DNA of 44,422 nt from Lachnospiraceae bacterium. GTDB lineage: Bacteria; Bacillota; Clostridia; Lachnospirales; Lachnospiraceae. Location of the stretch: assembly GCA_017472605.1 (NCBI GenBank), contig JAFUPV010000071.1, positions 1 through 44,422 of the forward strand. The letters are read 5' to 3'. Position 1 is the first letter of the stretch, and each line of letters starts with the position of its first letter. The notes under the pieces are model-generated. The model did not search any database. It was given only the letters and a program-made list of their open reading frames with translations, and was not told the DNA's origin. Shown here in pieces: positions 1-9,256 of this stretch. Made by a program: the position numbers and the translations under genes.

Positions 1-1
1 G

Positions 2-91
2 GGCAGAGAAATCTGCATGGAACGCATCAAGAACAAGATTTGGGAGCGGTTGGGATTTTTGTTGCAGACTGCATGGCATGGAATCAGATAA
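2..91 (+). CDS. possible C-terminal end of an upstream gene (partial)
   Basis: Reading frame 2 is open from the window edge to a TAA at 89-91 and gives about 29 residues rich in basic and aromatic positions (contains MERIKNKIWERLGF). A hairpin terminator follows ten bases later, which is what one expects after a real gene end. The family is not recognisable and frame 1 is also open here, so the call rests mainly on the terminator. Confidence 0.25.
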   Translation, partial: GREICMERIKNKIWERLGFLLQTAWHGIR

Positions 92-100
92 GGATTTATG

Positions 101-123
101 CACGCTTCGGCGTGTTATTTTTA
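101..123 (+). terminator. putative Rho-independent terminator with UUCG loop
   Basis: Stem CACGC / GCGTG closed by a TTCG tetraloop is followed by TTATTTTTA. The stem is short but the loop is a very stable type. It would end transcription of the gene whose stop is at 89-91. From 124 to 263 I see no gene or structure. Confidence 0.5.
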
Positions 124-263
124 TGCCCAAACACGAGCATGACTTAAAACTCTGCATGACCGGAGACAGTGATGACAATGGATTCAATAGGGCAGTACTC
201 TTAAAACAGAGAATTACAATAATAAGAAACAATTTGATGCCATCTGATAACCGGAAAGACAAC

Positions 264-290
264 AAAAAAGCACTTCAAACGAAGTGCTTT
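264..290 (-). terminator. terminator of the tRNA-Asn/tRNA-Arg transcript
   Basis: On the minus strand a 10-bp stem AAAGCACTTC / GAAGTGCTTT with loop GTTT runs into a T stretch, six bases beyond the 3' end of tRNA-Arg. It is a classic intrinsic terminator for the two-tRNA unit. Confidence 0.75.
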
Positions 291-295
291 CGACA

Positions 296-369
<74 letters not shown>

Positions 370-438
370 ATTTACATAAAAAGAACCGGTATACTTGTTT
401 TGCATTCCCGGTTTGATGTTCTGTAAACCGAACATCAG

Positions 439-510
439 CTCCCCGAGTAGGGCTCGAACCTACAACAACTCGGTTAACAGCCGAGTGCTCTACCATTGAG
501 CTATCGAGGA
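439..510 (-). tRNA. tRNA-Asn (anticodon GTT)
   Basis: Minus-strand cloverleaf with acceptor TCCTCGA / TCGGGGA, D stem GCTC / GAGC, anticodon stem CTCGG / CCGAG around loop CTGTTAA, T arm GTAGG / CCTAC and discriminator G. CCA is not encoded. It is first in a two-gene unit with tRNA-Arg 69 bases downstream. Confidence 0.95.
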
Positions 511-540
511 AGATTTGCTGTTGTCTCATCGACAAGTGCT

Positions 541-568
541 ATTATAGCAGGTTTCGTGGAATTGTCAA
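541..568 (-). promoter_or_regulatory. consensus sigma-A promoter of the tRNA-Asn/Arg unit
   Basis: On the minus strand TTGACA and TATAAT are separated by 16 bp, ending about 30 bases before tRNA-Asn. Both hexamers match the consensus exactly, as expected for a stable RNA promoter. Just upstream (578-600) lies an A/T-rich inverted repeat GAAACTTTTT / AAAAAGTTTC-like, of unknown use. Confidence 0.85.
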
Positions 569-769
569 GCAGAATTTGAAACTTTTTCAAAAAAGTTTTC
601 AATGGGCATTATTATTTTTCAGTTGCATTCCACAGGGGATTGAATTATGATGGAAATATTAAACGGCGTGGATGAATGATGAGGATTGCGCTTGCATGTC
701 TGAGCGGATGTTTCTGCGAAACAGGGATTTCCGTTACGGATAAAACGGTTATGTTACGGAGTGAATGAA

Positions 770-1483
770 ATGAACGAGCAGCTGATGAGAGGCATATGGA
801 TTGACTGGACGCGGATTGATTCGCACAGTTATTTAAGAAGAATGAAAGCGATTTCCGGCCTGGAACGCCTGGAATTTAAGAAGCCGGTCACGTTTCTGGT
901 GGGAGAAAACGGAACTGGAAAATCAACCTTACTGGAAGCGGTTGCCATTGCTTCCGGCTTCAATCCGGAGGGAGGAACGAGAAATTACCGGTTTTCAACC
1001 TATGATTCCCATTCGGAGCTTTGTCAGGCGATGACAGTTTCAAGGGGATATCGAAAGGCAGAATGGGGATATTTTCTGCGGGCGGAAAGCTTCTATAATG
1101 TGGCGACGAAGGAAACGGAATATGCGGATATCGCTCATCCGTCTGCCGGGTATCATGAGAAGTCTCACGGAGAAAGCTTTCTGGCAGTTGTCCAGAACCA
1201 ACTGAGACCAAACGGTTTATACCTGTTTGATGAGCCGGAGGCCGCCCTGTCTCCCCAGCGGCAGCTGACCCTTCTGATGGAAATCGCGGAATGCGCAAAG
1301 CGAGGTTCCCAGTTTCTGATCGCGACCCATTCACCGATTCTTCTTGGACTTCCGGGAGCGGAAATACTGAGCTTTGATGGCGGAACGATTCATCCATGTA
1401 AATATGAAGAGACAGAAAGCTATCAGGTAACGGAAATGTTCATTAATAACAGAAAGCAGTTGCTGGAACAATTGCTTTCGTGA
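770..1483 (+). CDS. AAA/ABC-type ATPase (RecF/SMC-like fold), function unknown
   Basis: A 237-residue soluble ATPase of the AAA_21-like class. Visible motifs in order are Walker A GENGTGKST near residue 45, a degenerate signature HGESF near 150, Walker B LYLFDEPEAALSP near 165, and an H-loop ATHSP near 190. This is the minimal head domain of RecF/SMC-type ATPases with almost no coiled-coil insert. I chose ATG 770 because GGAG at 758-761 sits 8 bases before it; a GTG at 761 in the same frame overlaps that site. It stands alone between the tRNA promoter and purL, so context does not show a partner. Similar stand-alone proteins are often called predicted ATPases, and substrate and role cannot be deduced. 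Confidence 0.85.
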   Translation: MNEQLMRGIWIDWTRIDSHSYLRRMKAISGLERLEFKKPVTFLVGENGTGKSTLLEAVAIASGFNPEGGTRNYRFSTYDSHSELCQAMTVSRGYRKAEWGYFLRAESFYNVATKETEYADIAHPSAGYHEKSHGESFLAVVQNQLRPNGLYLFDEPEAALSPQRQLTLLMEIAECAKRGSQFLIATHSPILLGLPGAEILSFDGGTIHPCKYEETESYQVTEMFINNRKQLLEQLLS

Positions 1484-1572
1484 ATTGGCAGTCAGAGAAG
1501 GAAACGGTAAAAAGTGCCAGTAATTATTGAAAAAAATCCGTATATTTCTCCAACGGAAAATAAAAGAATCAG

Positions 1573-1602
1573 TTGCCATTCTGTGAAAGAATATGTTATA
1601 GT
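1573..1602 (+). promoter_or_regulatory. putative purL promoter with extended -10
   Basis: TTGCCA, 18 bp, then TATAGT preceded by TG one base upstream (extended -10). The purL start is about 95 bases downstream. The leader contains GTGGA...TCCAC at about 1609-1637, which could form a weak stem, but it has no recognisable purine riboswitch core. Confidence 0.55.
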
Positions 1603-1695
1603 AGCAATTGTGGAATCCTGTGGTTCGGAAGAATCCACAAAAATGTTCCGCAGAGGCAACTACAGACCGATAAGTATTCCGAGTTGGAGGACGTT

Positions 1696-4600
1696 ATGAG
1701 CGTTAGAAGAATCTATGTTGAGAAAAAGGCTCCCTATGCAGTAAAGGCACAGGAGCTGATGGAAGAGCTTGGCAGCTATCTGAGCATCGCAGGCGCAACG
1801 GCAGTCCGTGTGCTGATCCGCTATGACATTGAAAACCTGTCAGACGAGACATATGAAAAGGGAAAAGGAACCATTTTCTCTGAACCGCCGGTGGATGATC
1901 TCTATGAGACCAGCTTTCCGCATGCAGAAAATGATATCATTTTCTCTGTTGAGTATCTGCCTGGTCAGTTCGATCAGAGAGCAGATTCTGCGGAGCAGTG
2001 TGTCAGACTGTTAAATGAGAACGAGAATCCGATCATCCGTTCCGCAACTACATATGTGATTTCCGGCACTCTGACAGAGGAGGAAGTCACAAAACTGAAG
2101 AACCACTGCATCAACCCGGTGGACTCCAGAGAAGCCTCCAACGAAATTCCGGAAACGCTGAACACGGTGTTCGAGGATCCGGCTGACGTGAAGATCATGG
2201 ATCGTTTTACCGTAATGCCGGAAGGGGAATTGAAAGAACTGTATGCTTCCCTTAATCTGGCAATGACCTTCAAGGATTTCCTCCATATCCAGAACTATTT
2301 CGCAGAGGAAGAGAAGCGTGATCCGTCCATGACAGAGATCCGTGTTCTGGATACCTACTGGTCCGATCACTGCCGTCACACCACCTTCCAGACCGAATTA
2401 AAGAATGTTACCTTTGAAGACGGATACTATCGTCAGGTGCTGGAAGAGACCTACCAGAACTATGTAAAGACCCATGGTGAGATCTTTGCAGGCCGTTCCG
2501 ACAAGTTTGTCTGCCTGATGGATCTTGCCCTGATGGCAATGCGCAAGCTGAAAAAGGAAGGCAAGCTGGAGGATCAGGAAGAATCCGACGAGATCAATGC
2601 ATGTTCCATCGTTGTTCCCATTGAGGTGGACGGAAAGACAGAAGAGTGGCTGGTGAACTTCAAGAACGAGACCCACACCCATCCGACCGAGATCGAGCCG
2701 TTTGGAGGTGCTGCTACCTGTCTTGGCGGTGCGATCCGTGACCCGCTGTCAGGCCGTACCTATGTGTATCATGCAATGCGTGTGACTGGTGCTGCTGACC
2801 CGACCAAGTCCCTTGCTGAGACGCTCAAGGGCAAGCTGCCGCAGAAGAAGCTGGTTCGCACGGCGGCTGCCGGCTACAGCTCCTACGGAAACCAGATCGG
2901 TCTTGCAACCGGTTATGTAAAGGAAATCTACCATCCGGACTATGTGGCAAAGCGCATGGAGATCGGTGCTGTCATGGGTGCTGCTCCGAGACGTGCCGTT
3001 GTCCGCAAGAACTCCGATCCGGGCGATATCATCATTCTCCTGGGCGGACGTACCGGCCGTGACGGCTGCGGCGGCGCAACCGGTTCCTCCAAGGCTCATA
3101 CCACCTCCTCCATCGAAACCTGCGGTGCAGAGGTTCAGAAGGGTAATGCGCCGACTGAGCGTAAGATCCAGAGACTGTTCCGCCGTGAGGAAGTAAGCTA
3201 CCTGATTAAGAAGTGTAACGACTTCGGTGCAGGCGGCGTTTCTGTAGCCATCGGTGAGCTGGCACCTGGTCTTGTTGTCGAGCTGGACAAGGTTCCGAAG
3301 AAGTATGCAGGTCTTGACGGAACGGAAATCGCCATTTCCGAGTCTCAGGAGCGTATGGCAGTTGTTGTAGATCCGAAGGATGTGGATACCTTCCTCGGCT
3401 ATGCGGCAGAGGAGAATCTGGAGGCAACGGTTGTTGCAACGGTTACAGAGGAGCCGCGTCTTGTTCTTCGCTGGAGAGGAAAGGACATTGTAAACATCAG
3501 CCGCGCATTCCTGGATACAAACGGCGCGCATCAGGAAACCGATGTTACCGTTGAGATTCCGGCGAAGGAGGACTGTTTCTTCAACGAGACTCCGGTAGCT
3601 GATGTAAAAGATGAGTGGCTGAAGATGCTGGCGAATCTGAATGTCTGCTCCCAGAAGGGTCTTGTTGAGATGTTCGACAGCTCCATCGGTGCAGGTACGG
3701 TTGTGATGCCTTACGGCGGTAAGTACCAGCTGACAGAGATTCAGACTATGGTAGCAAAGATTCCGGTAGCAACAGGCAAGTCAGACGCAGTGACCATGAT
3801 GAGCTATGGTTTCAATCCCTATCTGTCTTCCTGGAGCCCCTATCATGGCGCTGTTTACGCAGTTCTGGAATCCATTGCCAAAATCGTTGCGGCTGGCGGA
3901 GACTATTCAAAGATCCGCATGACCTATCAGGAGTACTTCAAGCGCATGACTGCCGATCCGCACACCTGGGGACAGCCGTTTGCAGCTCTTCTTGGTGCCT
4001 ATGCGGCGCAGCTGGGATTTGGTCTTCCGTCCATCGGCGGTAAGGATTCCATGTCCGGCACCTTCGACCAGATCAGCGTTCCGCCGACACTGGTATCCTT
4101 TGCGGTAGACGTTGCTTCCGATAAGCATGTGGTAACTCCGGAGCTGAAGGCGGCAGGAAACAAACTGGTTCTCTTCCGCATTGCGAAGGATGCCTATGAT
4201 TTGCCGGTTTATGAGCAGGTAAAGGAACTCTACGGAGAGATTTTCGATGCGGTAAAGAAGGGACAGATTCTGTCTGCCTATGCCGTTTGCGGCAAGGGTG
4301 TTGCTGAGGCTGTCAGCAAGATGGCATTCGGTAATGGTTTCGGTGTTGCGCTGACTGACGCGGTAAGCAGAGAAGAACTGTTTGCTGCCGGCTATGGAAA
4401 CATCATCGCCGAGGTTTCCGAAGAGGGTCTGGAGGATCTGAAGGTTCCGTGTACCGTAATCGGTGAGGTGACTGCAGATGCGGTATTTACCTACCACGAT
4501 GTAACGGTAACCATGGAAGAGGCGGTATCCGCATGGAAGGCAACGCTGGAGAAGGTATTCCCGTCCGTATCCGGCAAGGAATCTCCAAAGCCACAGCCGT

Positions 4601-5448
4601 CCATCTACAAGGCTGACAGCATCTATGTATGCCGCAATAAGATCGCGAAGCCGAAGGTATTCATTCCGGTATTCCCGGGTACCAACTGTGAGTATGACAG
4701 TGCAAAGGCCTTTGCCCGTGCCGGTGCGGAGCCAATCGTTAAGGTTGTCCGCAACATGACCGCAGAAGACATCCGTGATTCCGTTGATGTGTTCACGAAA
4801 GCAATTAACGAGTCTCAGATCATCATGTTCCCGGGCGGATTCTCTGCCGGTGACGAGCCGGACGGCTCTGCGAAGTTCTTCGCGACGGCGTTCCGTAATG
4901 AGAAGCTGAAGGAAGCAGTCATGGATCTGTTAAATAAGCGTGACGGTCTTGTACTTGGTATCTGTAACGGATTCCAGACCATCATCAAGCTTGGTCTTGT
5001 ACCGTACGGCGAGATCATCCCGGCACAGCTGAGCGATTCTCCGACACTGACAACCAACTCCATCGGCCGCCATATCTCCAAGATGGCTTACGTGAAGGTA
5101 ATGACAAACAAGTCTCCGTGGCTGCAGAAGGCTGAGCTTGGCGGTGTATACTGCAATCCGGCTTCCCACGGAGAGGGTCGTTTCGTAGCAAGTCAGGAAT
5201 GGATTCAGAAGCTGGCTGCCAACGGACAGATCGCAACCCAGTATGTGGATGCAGACGGAAATCCGGCTGTGGATGAGGAGTGGAACATCAATGGCTCCTA
5301 TGGCGCAATCGAAGGTATCACCAGCCCGGACGGACGTGTTCTCGGTAAGATGGCACATTCCGAGCGCCGCGGTGATTCCGTTGCAATCAACATCTATGGT
5401 GAGCAGGATCTGAAGCTGTTTGAATCCGGTGTTGAGTATTTCAAATAA
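1696..5448 (+). CDS. purL: phosphoribosylformylglycinamidine synthase, single-chain
   Basis: Catalyses the fourth step of purine synthesis: FGAR + glutamine + ATP to FGAM. The 1250-residue chain is the long, fused type in which the synthetase and the glutaminase (PurQ-like) lie on one polypeptide. An N-terminal PurS-like part is followed by two synthetase halves (DTYWSDHCRHTTF, NFKNETHTHPTEIEPFGGAA, DFGAGGVSVAIGEL) and by a class I glutaminase from about residue 990 with FPGTNCE, GGFSAGDEPDG and the nucleophile Cys1090 in GICNGFQ. The open frame extends upstream to 1573, but ATG 1696 follows GGAGG (1687-1691) at the right distance and begins with MSVRRIYVEKK. It is alone, not in a pur operon. 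The terminator at 5479-5528 closes it. Confidence 0.97.
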   Translation: MSVRRIYVEKKAPYAVKAQELMEELGSYLSIAGATAVRVLIRYDIENLSDETYEKGKGTIFSEPPVDDLYETSFPHAENDIIFSVEYLPGQFDQRADSAEQCVRLLNENENPIIRSATTYVISGTLTEEEVTKLKNHCINPVDSREASNEIPETLNTVFEDPADVKIMDRFTVMPEGELKELYASLNLAMTFKDFLHIQNYFAEEEKRDPSMTEIRVLDTYWSDHCRHTTFQTELKNVTFEDGYYRQVLEETYQNYVKTHGEIFAGRSDKFVCLMDLALMAMRKLKKEGKLEDQEESDEINACSIVVPIEVDGKTEEWLVNFKNETHTHPTEIEPFGGAATCLGGAIRDPLSGRTYVYHAMRVTGAADPTKSLAETLKGKLPQKKLVRTAAAGYSSYGNQIGLATGYVKEIYHPDYVAKRMEIGAVMGAAPRRAVVRKNSDPGDIIILLGGRTGRDGCGGATGSSKAHTTSSIETCGAEVQKGNAPTERKIQRLFRREEVSYLIKKCNDFGAGGVSVAIGELAPGLVVELDKVPKKYAGLDGTEIAISESQERMAVVVDPKDVDTFLGYAAEENLEATVVATVTEEPRLVLRWRGKDIVNISRAFLDTNGAHQETDVTVEIPAKEDCFFNETPVADVKDEWLKMLANLNVCSQKGLVEMFDSSIGAGTVVMPYGGKYQLTEIQTMVAKIPVATGKSDAVTMMSYGFNPYLSSWSPYHGAVYAVLESIAKIVAAGGDYSKIRMTYQEYFKRMTADPHTWGQPFAALLGAYAAQLGFGLPSIGGKDSMSGTFDQISVPPTLVSFAVDVASDKHVVTPELKAAGNKLVLFRIAKDAYDLPVYEQVKELYGEIFDAVKKGQILSAYAVCGKGVAEAVSKMAFGNGFGVALTDAVSREELFAAGYGNIIAEVSEEGLEDLKVPCTVIGEVTADAVFTYHDVTVTMEEAVSAWKATLEKVFPSVSGKESPKPQPSIYKADSIYVCRNKIAKPKVFIPVFPGTNCEYDSAKAFARAGAEPIVKVVRNMTAEDIRDSVDVFTKAINESQIIMFPGGFSAGDEPDGSAKFFATAFRNEKLKEAVMDLLNKRDGLVLGICNGFQTIIKLGLVPYGEIIPAQLSDSPTLTTNSIGRHISKMAYVKVMTNKSPWLQKAELGGVYCNPASHGEGRFVASQEWIQKLAANGQIATQYVDADGNPAVDEEWNINGSYGAIEGITSPDGRVLGKMAHSERRGDSVAINIYGEQDLKLFESGVEYFK

Positions 5449-5478
5449 GGAACAAATAAAATATCCGACAGGATAAAG

Positions 5479-5528
5479 GAAATCGCCCTCAAAGGTTAGA
5501 AGAAAATCTAACGCTTGGGGGCGATTTC
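5479..5528. terminator. long hairpin between convergent purL and penicillin-binding protein genes
   Basis: GAAATCGCCC (5479-5488) pairs with GGGCGATTTC (5519-5528), and an inner arm AAGGTTAGA / TCTAACGCTT continues the stem with one bulge. It lies between two genes that face each other, so it may stop transcripts from both sides. The T tract is poor on both strands, so it may instead be a 3'-end protecting hairpin. Confidence 0.6.
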
Positions 5529-5575
5529 GGTCGTTTAACAGTCGTTTTTACAATTTAAAAAGAATGCTTTGGCTG

Positions 5576-8395
5576 TCAGGCATCTGGCGAAATGGTTTCC
5601 AGAGGAACCAGGCCTGAGCCGGATGCGTCGGACGGTTCTGTCGGCTGGTTTTGTGCATCCGTCGTGGCCGTTGGTTGGCTTTGTGCATCCGTCGTGGCCG
5701 TTGGTTGGCTTTGTGCATCAGTCGGAGCCGTCGGCTGGTTTTGTGCGTCAGTCGGAGCTGTCGAATCAGTTTGCGCATCCGTCGGAACTGCCGGTTCGTT
5801 GGGAACCGATCCGACTGTCTGCTGCGGAGGCTGGGTGTGGATCGTGCAGCTCTGCAGAGCAGACGGAGCAAGGAAGGAGGTATCCAGGGTGGCCACGGAG
5901 GATGCCAGGTCGGAATCGTCAATGCGGAAGAAGACCTTCTGCAAAACAGAGGCGTCAGGACAGTAGATGCCGGCGCTCTGACCGGATTCCTGGCAGATCC
6001 ACAGCGTATAGTGGCGGTTGCAGTATTCGGTGGGTTCTGTTCCCGGAGCAAACGCCTCCTGATAGGTGATGGCGTTGCTTCCTTCACAGTTGCAGACGCT
6101 GTCGATGGCGAGAAGACCGGATTTGCTGCAGATGGTGTAGTATTCCAGCTCCTCACTGAATACAAATTCCCGGTTTTCTTTTCCCTCATGGATCCTCGTC
6201 ATGATTTTCTGCCAAAGATCCTTGTGATAGACCTGGCCGGTTCCAAGCGCCTTGGAAGAGTCGTAGCCGGACCAGATGGAGCAGGTGTAGTAAGGGGAAT
6301 AGCCGACAAACCAGACATCATTGGAGTCGGTGGTGGATCCGGATTTACCGGCGACGGTCATGCCTTCCACCTGGCATCTGGCACCGGTCGGCTCAATTCC
6401 GTACTGATTGTAAATTCCCTCGTTGGAAACGGTATCCACCATAGCATCGGTCAGCAGAGCGGCAGTTGTGCTTTTCAGAATCCGTGTTCCCTCTGTCTTG
6501 TTTTCCAGGATCACCTGACCGGAGCGGTCCAGCACTTTTGTATAGAAGACCGGCTCATTGTAGATTCCGTCATTGGCAATGGAAGAATAGGCGGCTGCCA
6601 GTTCCAGATTGTAAACACCATAGGTAATTCCGCCAAGGGCGATGGAAGGAACCTTATCGCTGTCCACCAGGGTAGTGATTCCGAAATTCTCCACATAGCT
6701 GTAACCGACAGCAGGGGAAACAAGGGACTGGAGGCATTTTACGGCAACCACATTCATGGAATATTTAATTCCCTGACGGATGTTGTTATAGCCCAGGTAC
6801 TGGGTACCCCACCAGTTCATGATCTGCTGATCATTTGCCGTGTACGGCGCGTCATAAAACGTAGTGGCAAGCGTGGCGCCTCCATTATCAATTGCCGGAG
6901 CGAAGTCGGCAAGAATTTTAAAGCAGGATCCGGGCTGTCTGGCGGAATCTGTGGCGCGGTTCAGTGTCAGGCTTCCCGTTTTCTCTCCGCGTCCGCCGGC
7001 AATCGCCAGCACATGGCCGCTGTAGGGATCCATGACAACCAGGGAGGCCTGAGGCTGGAGGATGACCTGGATGGTTTCGTGATTGATCACATCGTCCGCG
7101 CCCACTGCGTAGTTCCGAAAGACTTCGACCGCCTGATTCAGTTCTTCTCTGGTCCGGAAGATGTTCTTAAAAGCCGGTTTGTCAAGGTCATTTTTGTGGT
7201 AACTGGTAACATCGTTTTCGTTATAGGTAACAACCGTTCCGTCTCCTTTTGTCACAGAAAGGTTGTATGCCAGCGAGTACTCCTCAAGGGATTCTCCGGT
7301 GGCGAGATAGTAGTTTTGCGGATTATTAATCTCTTCATCAACGATTGTCTGGATCGTGGGATCCATGGTGGTGATGATCTCCAGGCCGCCGCTGTAAAGA
7401 AGGGTGTTGGCCTGAGACGCGGTATAGCCGTAGACCTCCTGAAGATCTTCTGACACCGCCTGGAACACAGCGTCTTCAAAATAGGAAAAGACATCGGTGG
7501 AGCTGGTTGATGTCACCGTTTCATTGATTTGCTGAATGCGGGAATAAACATCGTCGCCCAGTGCAAGATTCATTTCCTCCTGTGAAATGCTTCCCTGTTC
7601 CACCATGTTGGAGAGAACGATCTGGCGGCGTCTGGCATTGTTTTCCGGGTGTGTGATCGGATTGTAGGCGGTTGGGTTGGAAGTAATCGCAGCCAGCACG
7701 GTGCATTCAGACAGGTTCAGGTCGGAGACAGACTTTCCGAAATACCGCCTGGATGCCACCTGAACGCCGAGACAGTTGCTTCCCAGATTAATTGTGTTCA
7801 GATAGTCCTGAAGAATCTGCGTTTTGCTGCTGATTTTTTCCAGCTCCATGGCAAGATACTGCTCCTGAAGCTTGCGTTTGAACTTTTCGGACAACGTTCG
7901 TTCATAGCCGCCCTCCAGCAGATTGTTCTTGATCAGCTGCTGGGTGATGGTACTTCCTCCTTCGGAAAAACGTCCGGTCGTCAGCGCGACAAATCCGGCA
8001 CGGAGAATTCCTTTGACATCAATGCCGTTATGGTACCAGAAGCGGCTGTCTTCGATGCCGATAAACGCATTGACCAGATCGGTGGGAAGCTGATCATAGG
8101 TCACTTCCTCCCGGTTTGTTCCTGCCATGACCAGCTCCTGCATCAGATTTCCTTCTGCGTCGTAGATTTTTGAGGAATATCCCTGGGGCTGGACGTTTGT
8201 CAGCGTCAGCTCCGGTGTATTGTCGAGAATCCCGCGGATCACGCCAAGACCGACGGTGACAGCGGCAATGACGGCAATCAGCACAACAAGCAGGAGCAGT
8301 TTCAGCGCCGCGACACCGGCGATGCGGCTCTTGTCTGCCGTGCCGGACTGACGTTTCTGCGTCATCCGCTCCAGATCACGAAAGCCTAATTTCAT
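5576..8395 (-). CDS. class A penicillin-binding protein (PBP1A type)
   Basis: Bifunctional cell wall synthase: polymerises lipid II and cross-links the stem peptides outside the membrane. The 939 residues show a cytosolic basic start, one membrane helix at about 28-52, then a GT51 glycosyltransferase domain with Glu115 in IEDSRFWYHNG, GGSTITQQLIKN and KTQILQDYLNT. A transpeptidase domain follows with Ser490 in PGSCFK, SMN in YSMNVVAVK, and Lys684 in GKSGST (KSG in place of the usual KTG). The last about 70 residues are a low-complexity tail of TDAQ-x-QPTA repeats. An AGGAGG box 9 bases before ATG 8395 sets the start; 15 codons further upstream are also open but unlikely. It is monocistronic. 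Confidence 0.95.
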   Translation of the reverse strand: MKLGFRDLERMTQKRQSGTADKSRIAGVAALKLLLLVVLIAVIAAVTVGLGVIRGILDNTPELTLTNVQPQGYSSKIYDAEGNLMQELVMAGTNREEVTYDQLPTDLVNAFIGIEDSRFWYHNGIDVKGILRAGFVALTTGRFSEGGSTITQQLIKNNLLEGGYERTLSEKFKRKLQEQYLAMELEKISSKTQILQDYLNTINLGSNCLGVQVASRRYFGKSVSDLNLSECTVLAAITSNPTAYNPITHPENNARRRQIVLSNMVEQGSISQEEMNLALGDDVYSRIQQINETVTSTSSTDVFSYFEDAVFQAVSEDLQEVYGYTASQANTLLYSGGLEIITTMDPTIQTIVDEEINNPQNYYLATGESLEEYSLAYNLSVTKGDGTVVTYNENDVTSYHKNDLDKPAFKNIFRTREELNQAVEVFRNYAVGADDVINHETIQVILQPQASLVVMDPYSGHVLAIAGGRGEKTGSLTLNRATDSARQPGSCFKILADFAPAIDNGGATLATTFYDAPYTANDQQIMNWWGTQYLGYNNIRQGIKYSMNVVAVKCLQSLVSPAVGYSYVENFGITTLVDSDKVPSIALGGITYGVYNLELAAAYSSIANDGIYNEPVFYTKVLDRSGQVILENKTEGTRILKSTTAALLTDAMVDTVSNEGIYNQYGIEPTGARCQVEGMTVAGKSGSTTDSNDVWFVGYSPYYTCSIWSGYDSSKALGTGQVYHKDLWQKIMTRIHEGKENREFVFSEELEYYTICSKSGLLAIDSVCNCEGSNAITYQEAFAPGTEPTEYCNRHYTLWICQESGQSAGIYCPDASVLQKVFFRIDDSDLASSVATLDTSFLAPSALQSCTIHTQPPQQTVGSVPNEPAVPTDAQTDSTAPTDAQNQPTAPTDAQSQPTATTDAQSQPTATTDAQNQPTEPSDASGSGLVPLETISPDA
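5641..5790. repeat. 30-bp tandem repeats coding the penicillin-binding protein tail
   Basis: About five 30-bp units code for a ten-residue motif (P/T)TDAQ(N/S)QPTA near the C terminus. Units at 5651-5680 and 5681-5710 are identical base for base, and the flanking ones diverge. Whole 30-bp changes keep the frame, so the tail length could vary between strains without loss of the gene. Confidence 0.85.
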
Positions 8396-8448
8396 ATGGT
8401 AACGCCTCCTTACTGCGTAAATAACAAATGGATGATTCAATCAGTCTC

Positions 8449-8454
8449 AGTATA
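8449..8454 (-). promoter_or_regulatory. probable -10 of the penicillin-binding protein promoter
   Basis: On the minus strand TATACT is preceded by TG and one base (extended -10), about 55 bases before the gene start. No good -35 box is seen at 17 bp. It lies back to back with the promoter for the yigZ-like gene. Confidence 0.45.
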
Positions 8455-8495
8455 ACAAATAATTCCCATATTTACCAGTAAAAATTCAAAGGGGA

Positions 8496-8524
8496 TTGTA
8501 ATGCGCGGAAAAATCGGTTACAAT
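8496..8524 (+). promoter_or_regulatory. sigma-A promoter for the yigZ-like gene
   Basis: TTGTAA, 17 bp, TACAAT. The expected start of transcription is near 8531, about 58 bases before the ATG at 8589. Confidence 0.6.
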
Positions 8525-8588
8525 AGCTGAATATGAAAGCGCGGACCGTGAAGAAAAAGACGGTGCCGGCGAAGAGGGGTGCAGATCA

Positions 8589-9245
8589 ATGATAGAATCC
8601 TATAGAACGGTATATGAAGGGAAACAGGGGGAAATCGAAGAAAAGAAATCCCGCTTCATCGCCTCCGTTGCCCATGTGGAGACAGAAGAAGAAGCCGTTT
8701 CGTTTATCGAGGCGACAAGAAAACGATACTATGATGCAAGGCATAACTGCTATGCCTACTGTCTGGGAAAGAAGGGCGATCAGATGCGGTGCAGTGACGA
8801 CGGTGAACCATCACAGACAGCCGGAAAGCCGATGCTTGACGTGATCGTGGGGCAGCAGCTTTGTGATACCGTTGTTGTTGTAACCAGATATTTCGGAGGA
8901 ACGCTTCTTGGAACGGGAGGACTGGTCCGCGCCTACACGGCGGCAACCCAGGAGGGTCTGCGCAACAGCGTCATTATCGAAAAAAAGCTGGCAGACCAGC
9001 TGTGGGTAACGGTTGATTACAACGGAATCGGAAAGCTTCTCTATCTGATCGGTCAGAAGGGCTATACCCAGCTGGACAGTGACTATGGGGAGCAGGTCAC
9101 GCTTGTTATTCTGGTTCCAGTGCAGGAATCGGAACGCTTTCAGAACGAACTGGTGGAGTGCTTCAGCGGAAAAGCCGGGATCAGCGTGGAAGGTCAGATC
9201 TGGTATGCAAAGATCGAAAAAGAGCTGGTCCTGTTTGAGAATTAG
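8589..9245 (+). CDS. YigZ/IMPACT family protein
   Basis: A 218-residue member of the YigZ/IMPACT (UPF0029) family. The N-terminal domain has the typical KKSRFIA, ARHNCYAY, SDDGEPSQTAGKPML and VVVTRYFGGTLLGTGGLVRAY blocks. The C-terminal about 75 residues are the smaller ferredoxin-like second domain (DUF1949 type). Eukaryotic IMPACT modulates Gcn2; the bacterial role is unsettled, with links to ribosome or translation control suggested. The start at ATG 8589 is preceded by a GAGGGG box. Only 11 bases separate it from the response regulator that follows, so the three genes to 10958 are probably cotranscribed, although the family does not predict a link with signalling. Confidence 0.93.
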   Translation: MIESYRTVYEGKQGEIEEKKSRFIASVAHVETEEEAVSFIEATRKRYYDARHNCYAYCLGKKGDQMRCSDDGEPSQTAGKPMLDVIVGQQLCDTVVVVTRYFGGTLLGTGGLVRAYTAATQEGLRNSVIIEKKLADQLWVTVDYNGIGKLLYLIGQKGYTQLDSDYGEQVTLVILVPVQESERFQNELVECFSGKAGISVEGQIWYAKIEKELVLFEN

Positions 9246-9256
9246 AGGGGAATCCG

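Noticed and set aside
1600-1695. Purine riboswitch before purL
   Set aside because: The conserved three-way junction sequence of the guanine/adenine aptamer is absent; only a weak GTGGA/TCCAC pair is seen.
5651-7453. Very long plus-strand open frame opposite the penicillin-binding protein
   Set aside because: The minus strand has all motifs of a class A penicillin-binding protein; the plus frame is a shadow made by GC-rich codon use and the in-frame repeat.
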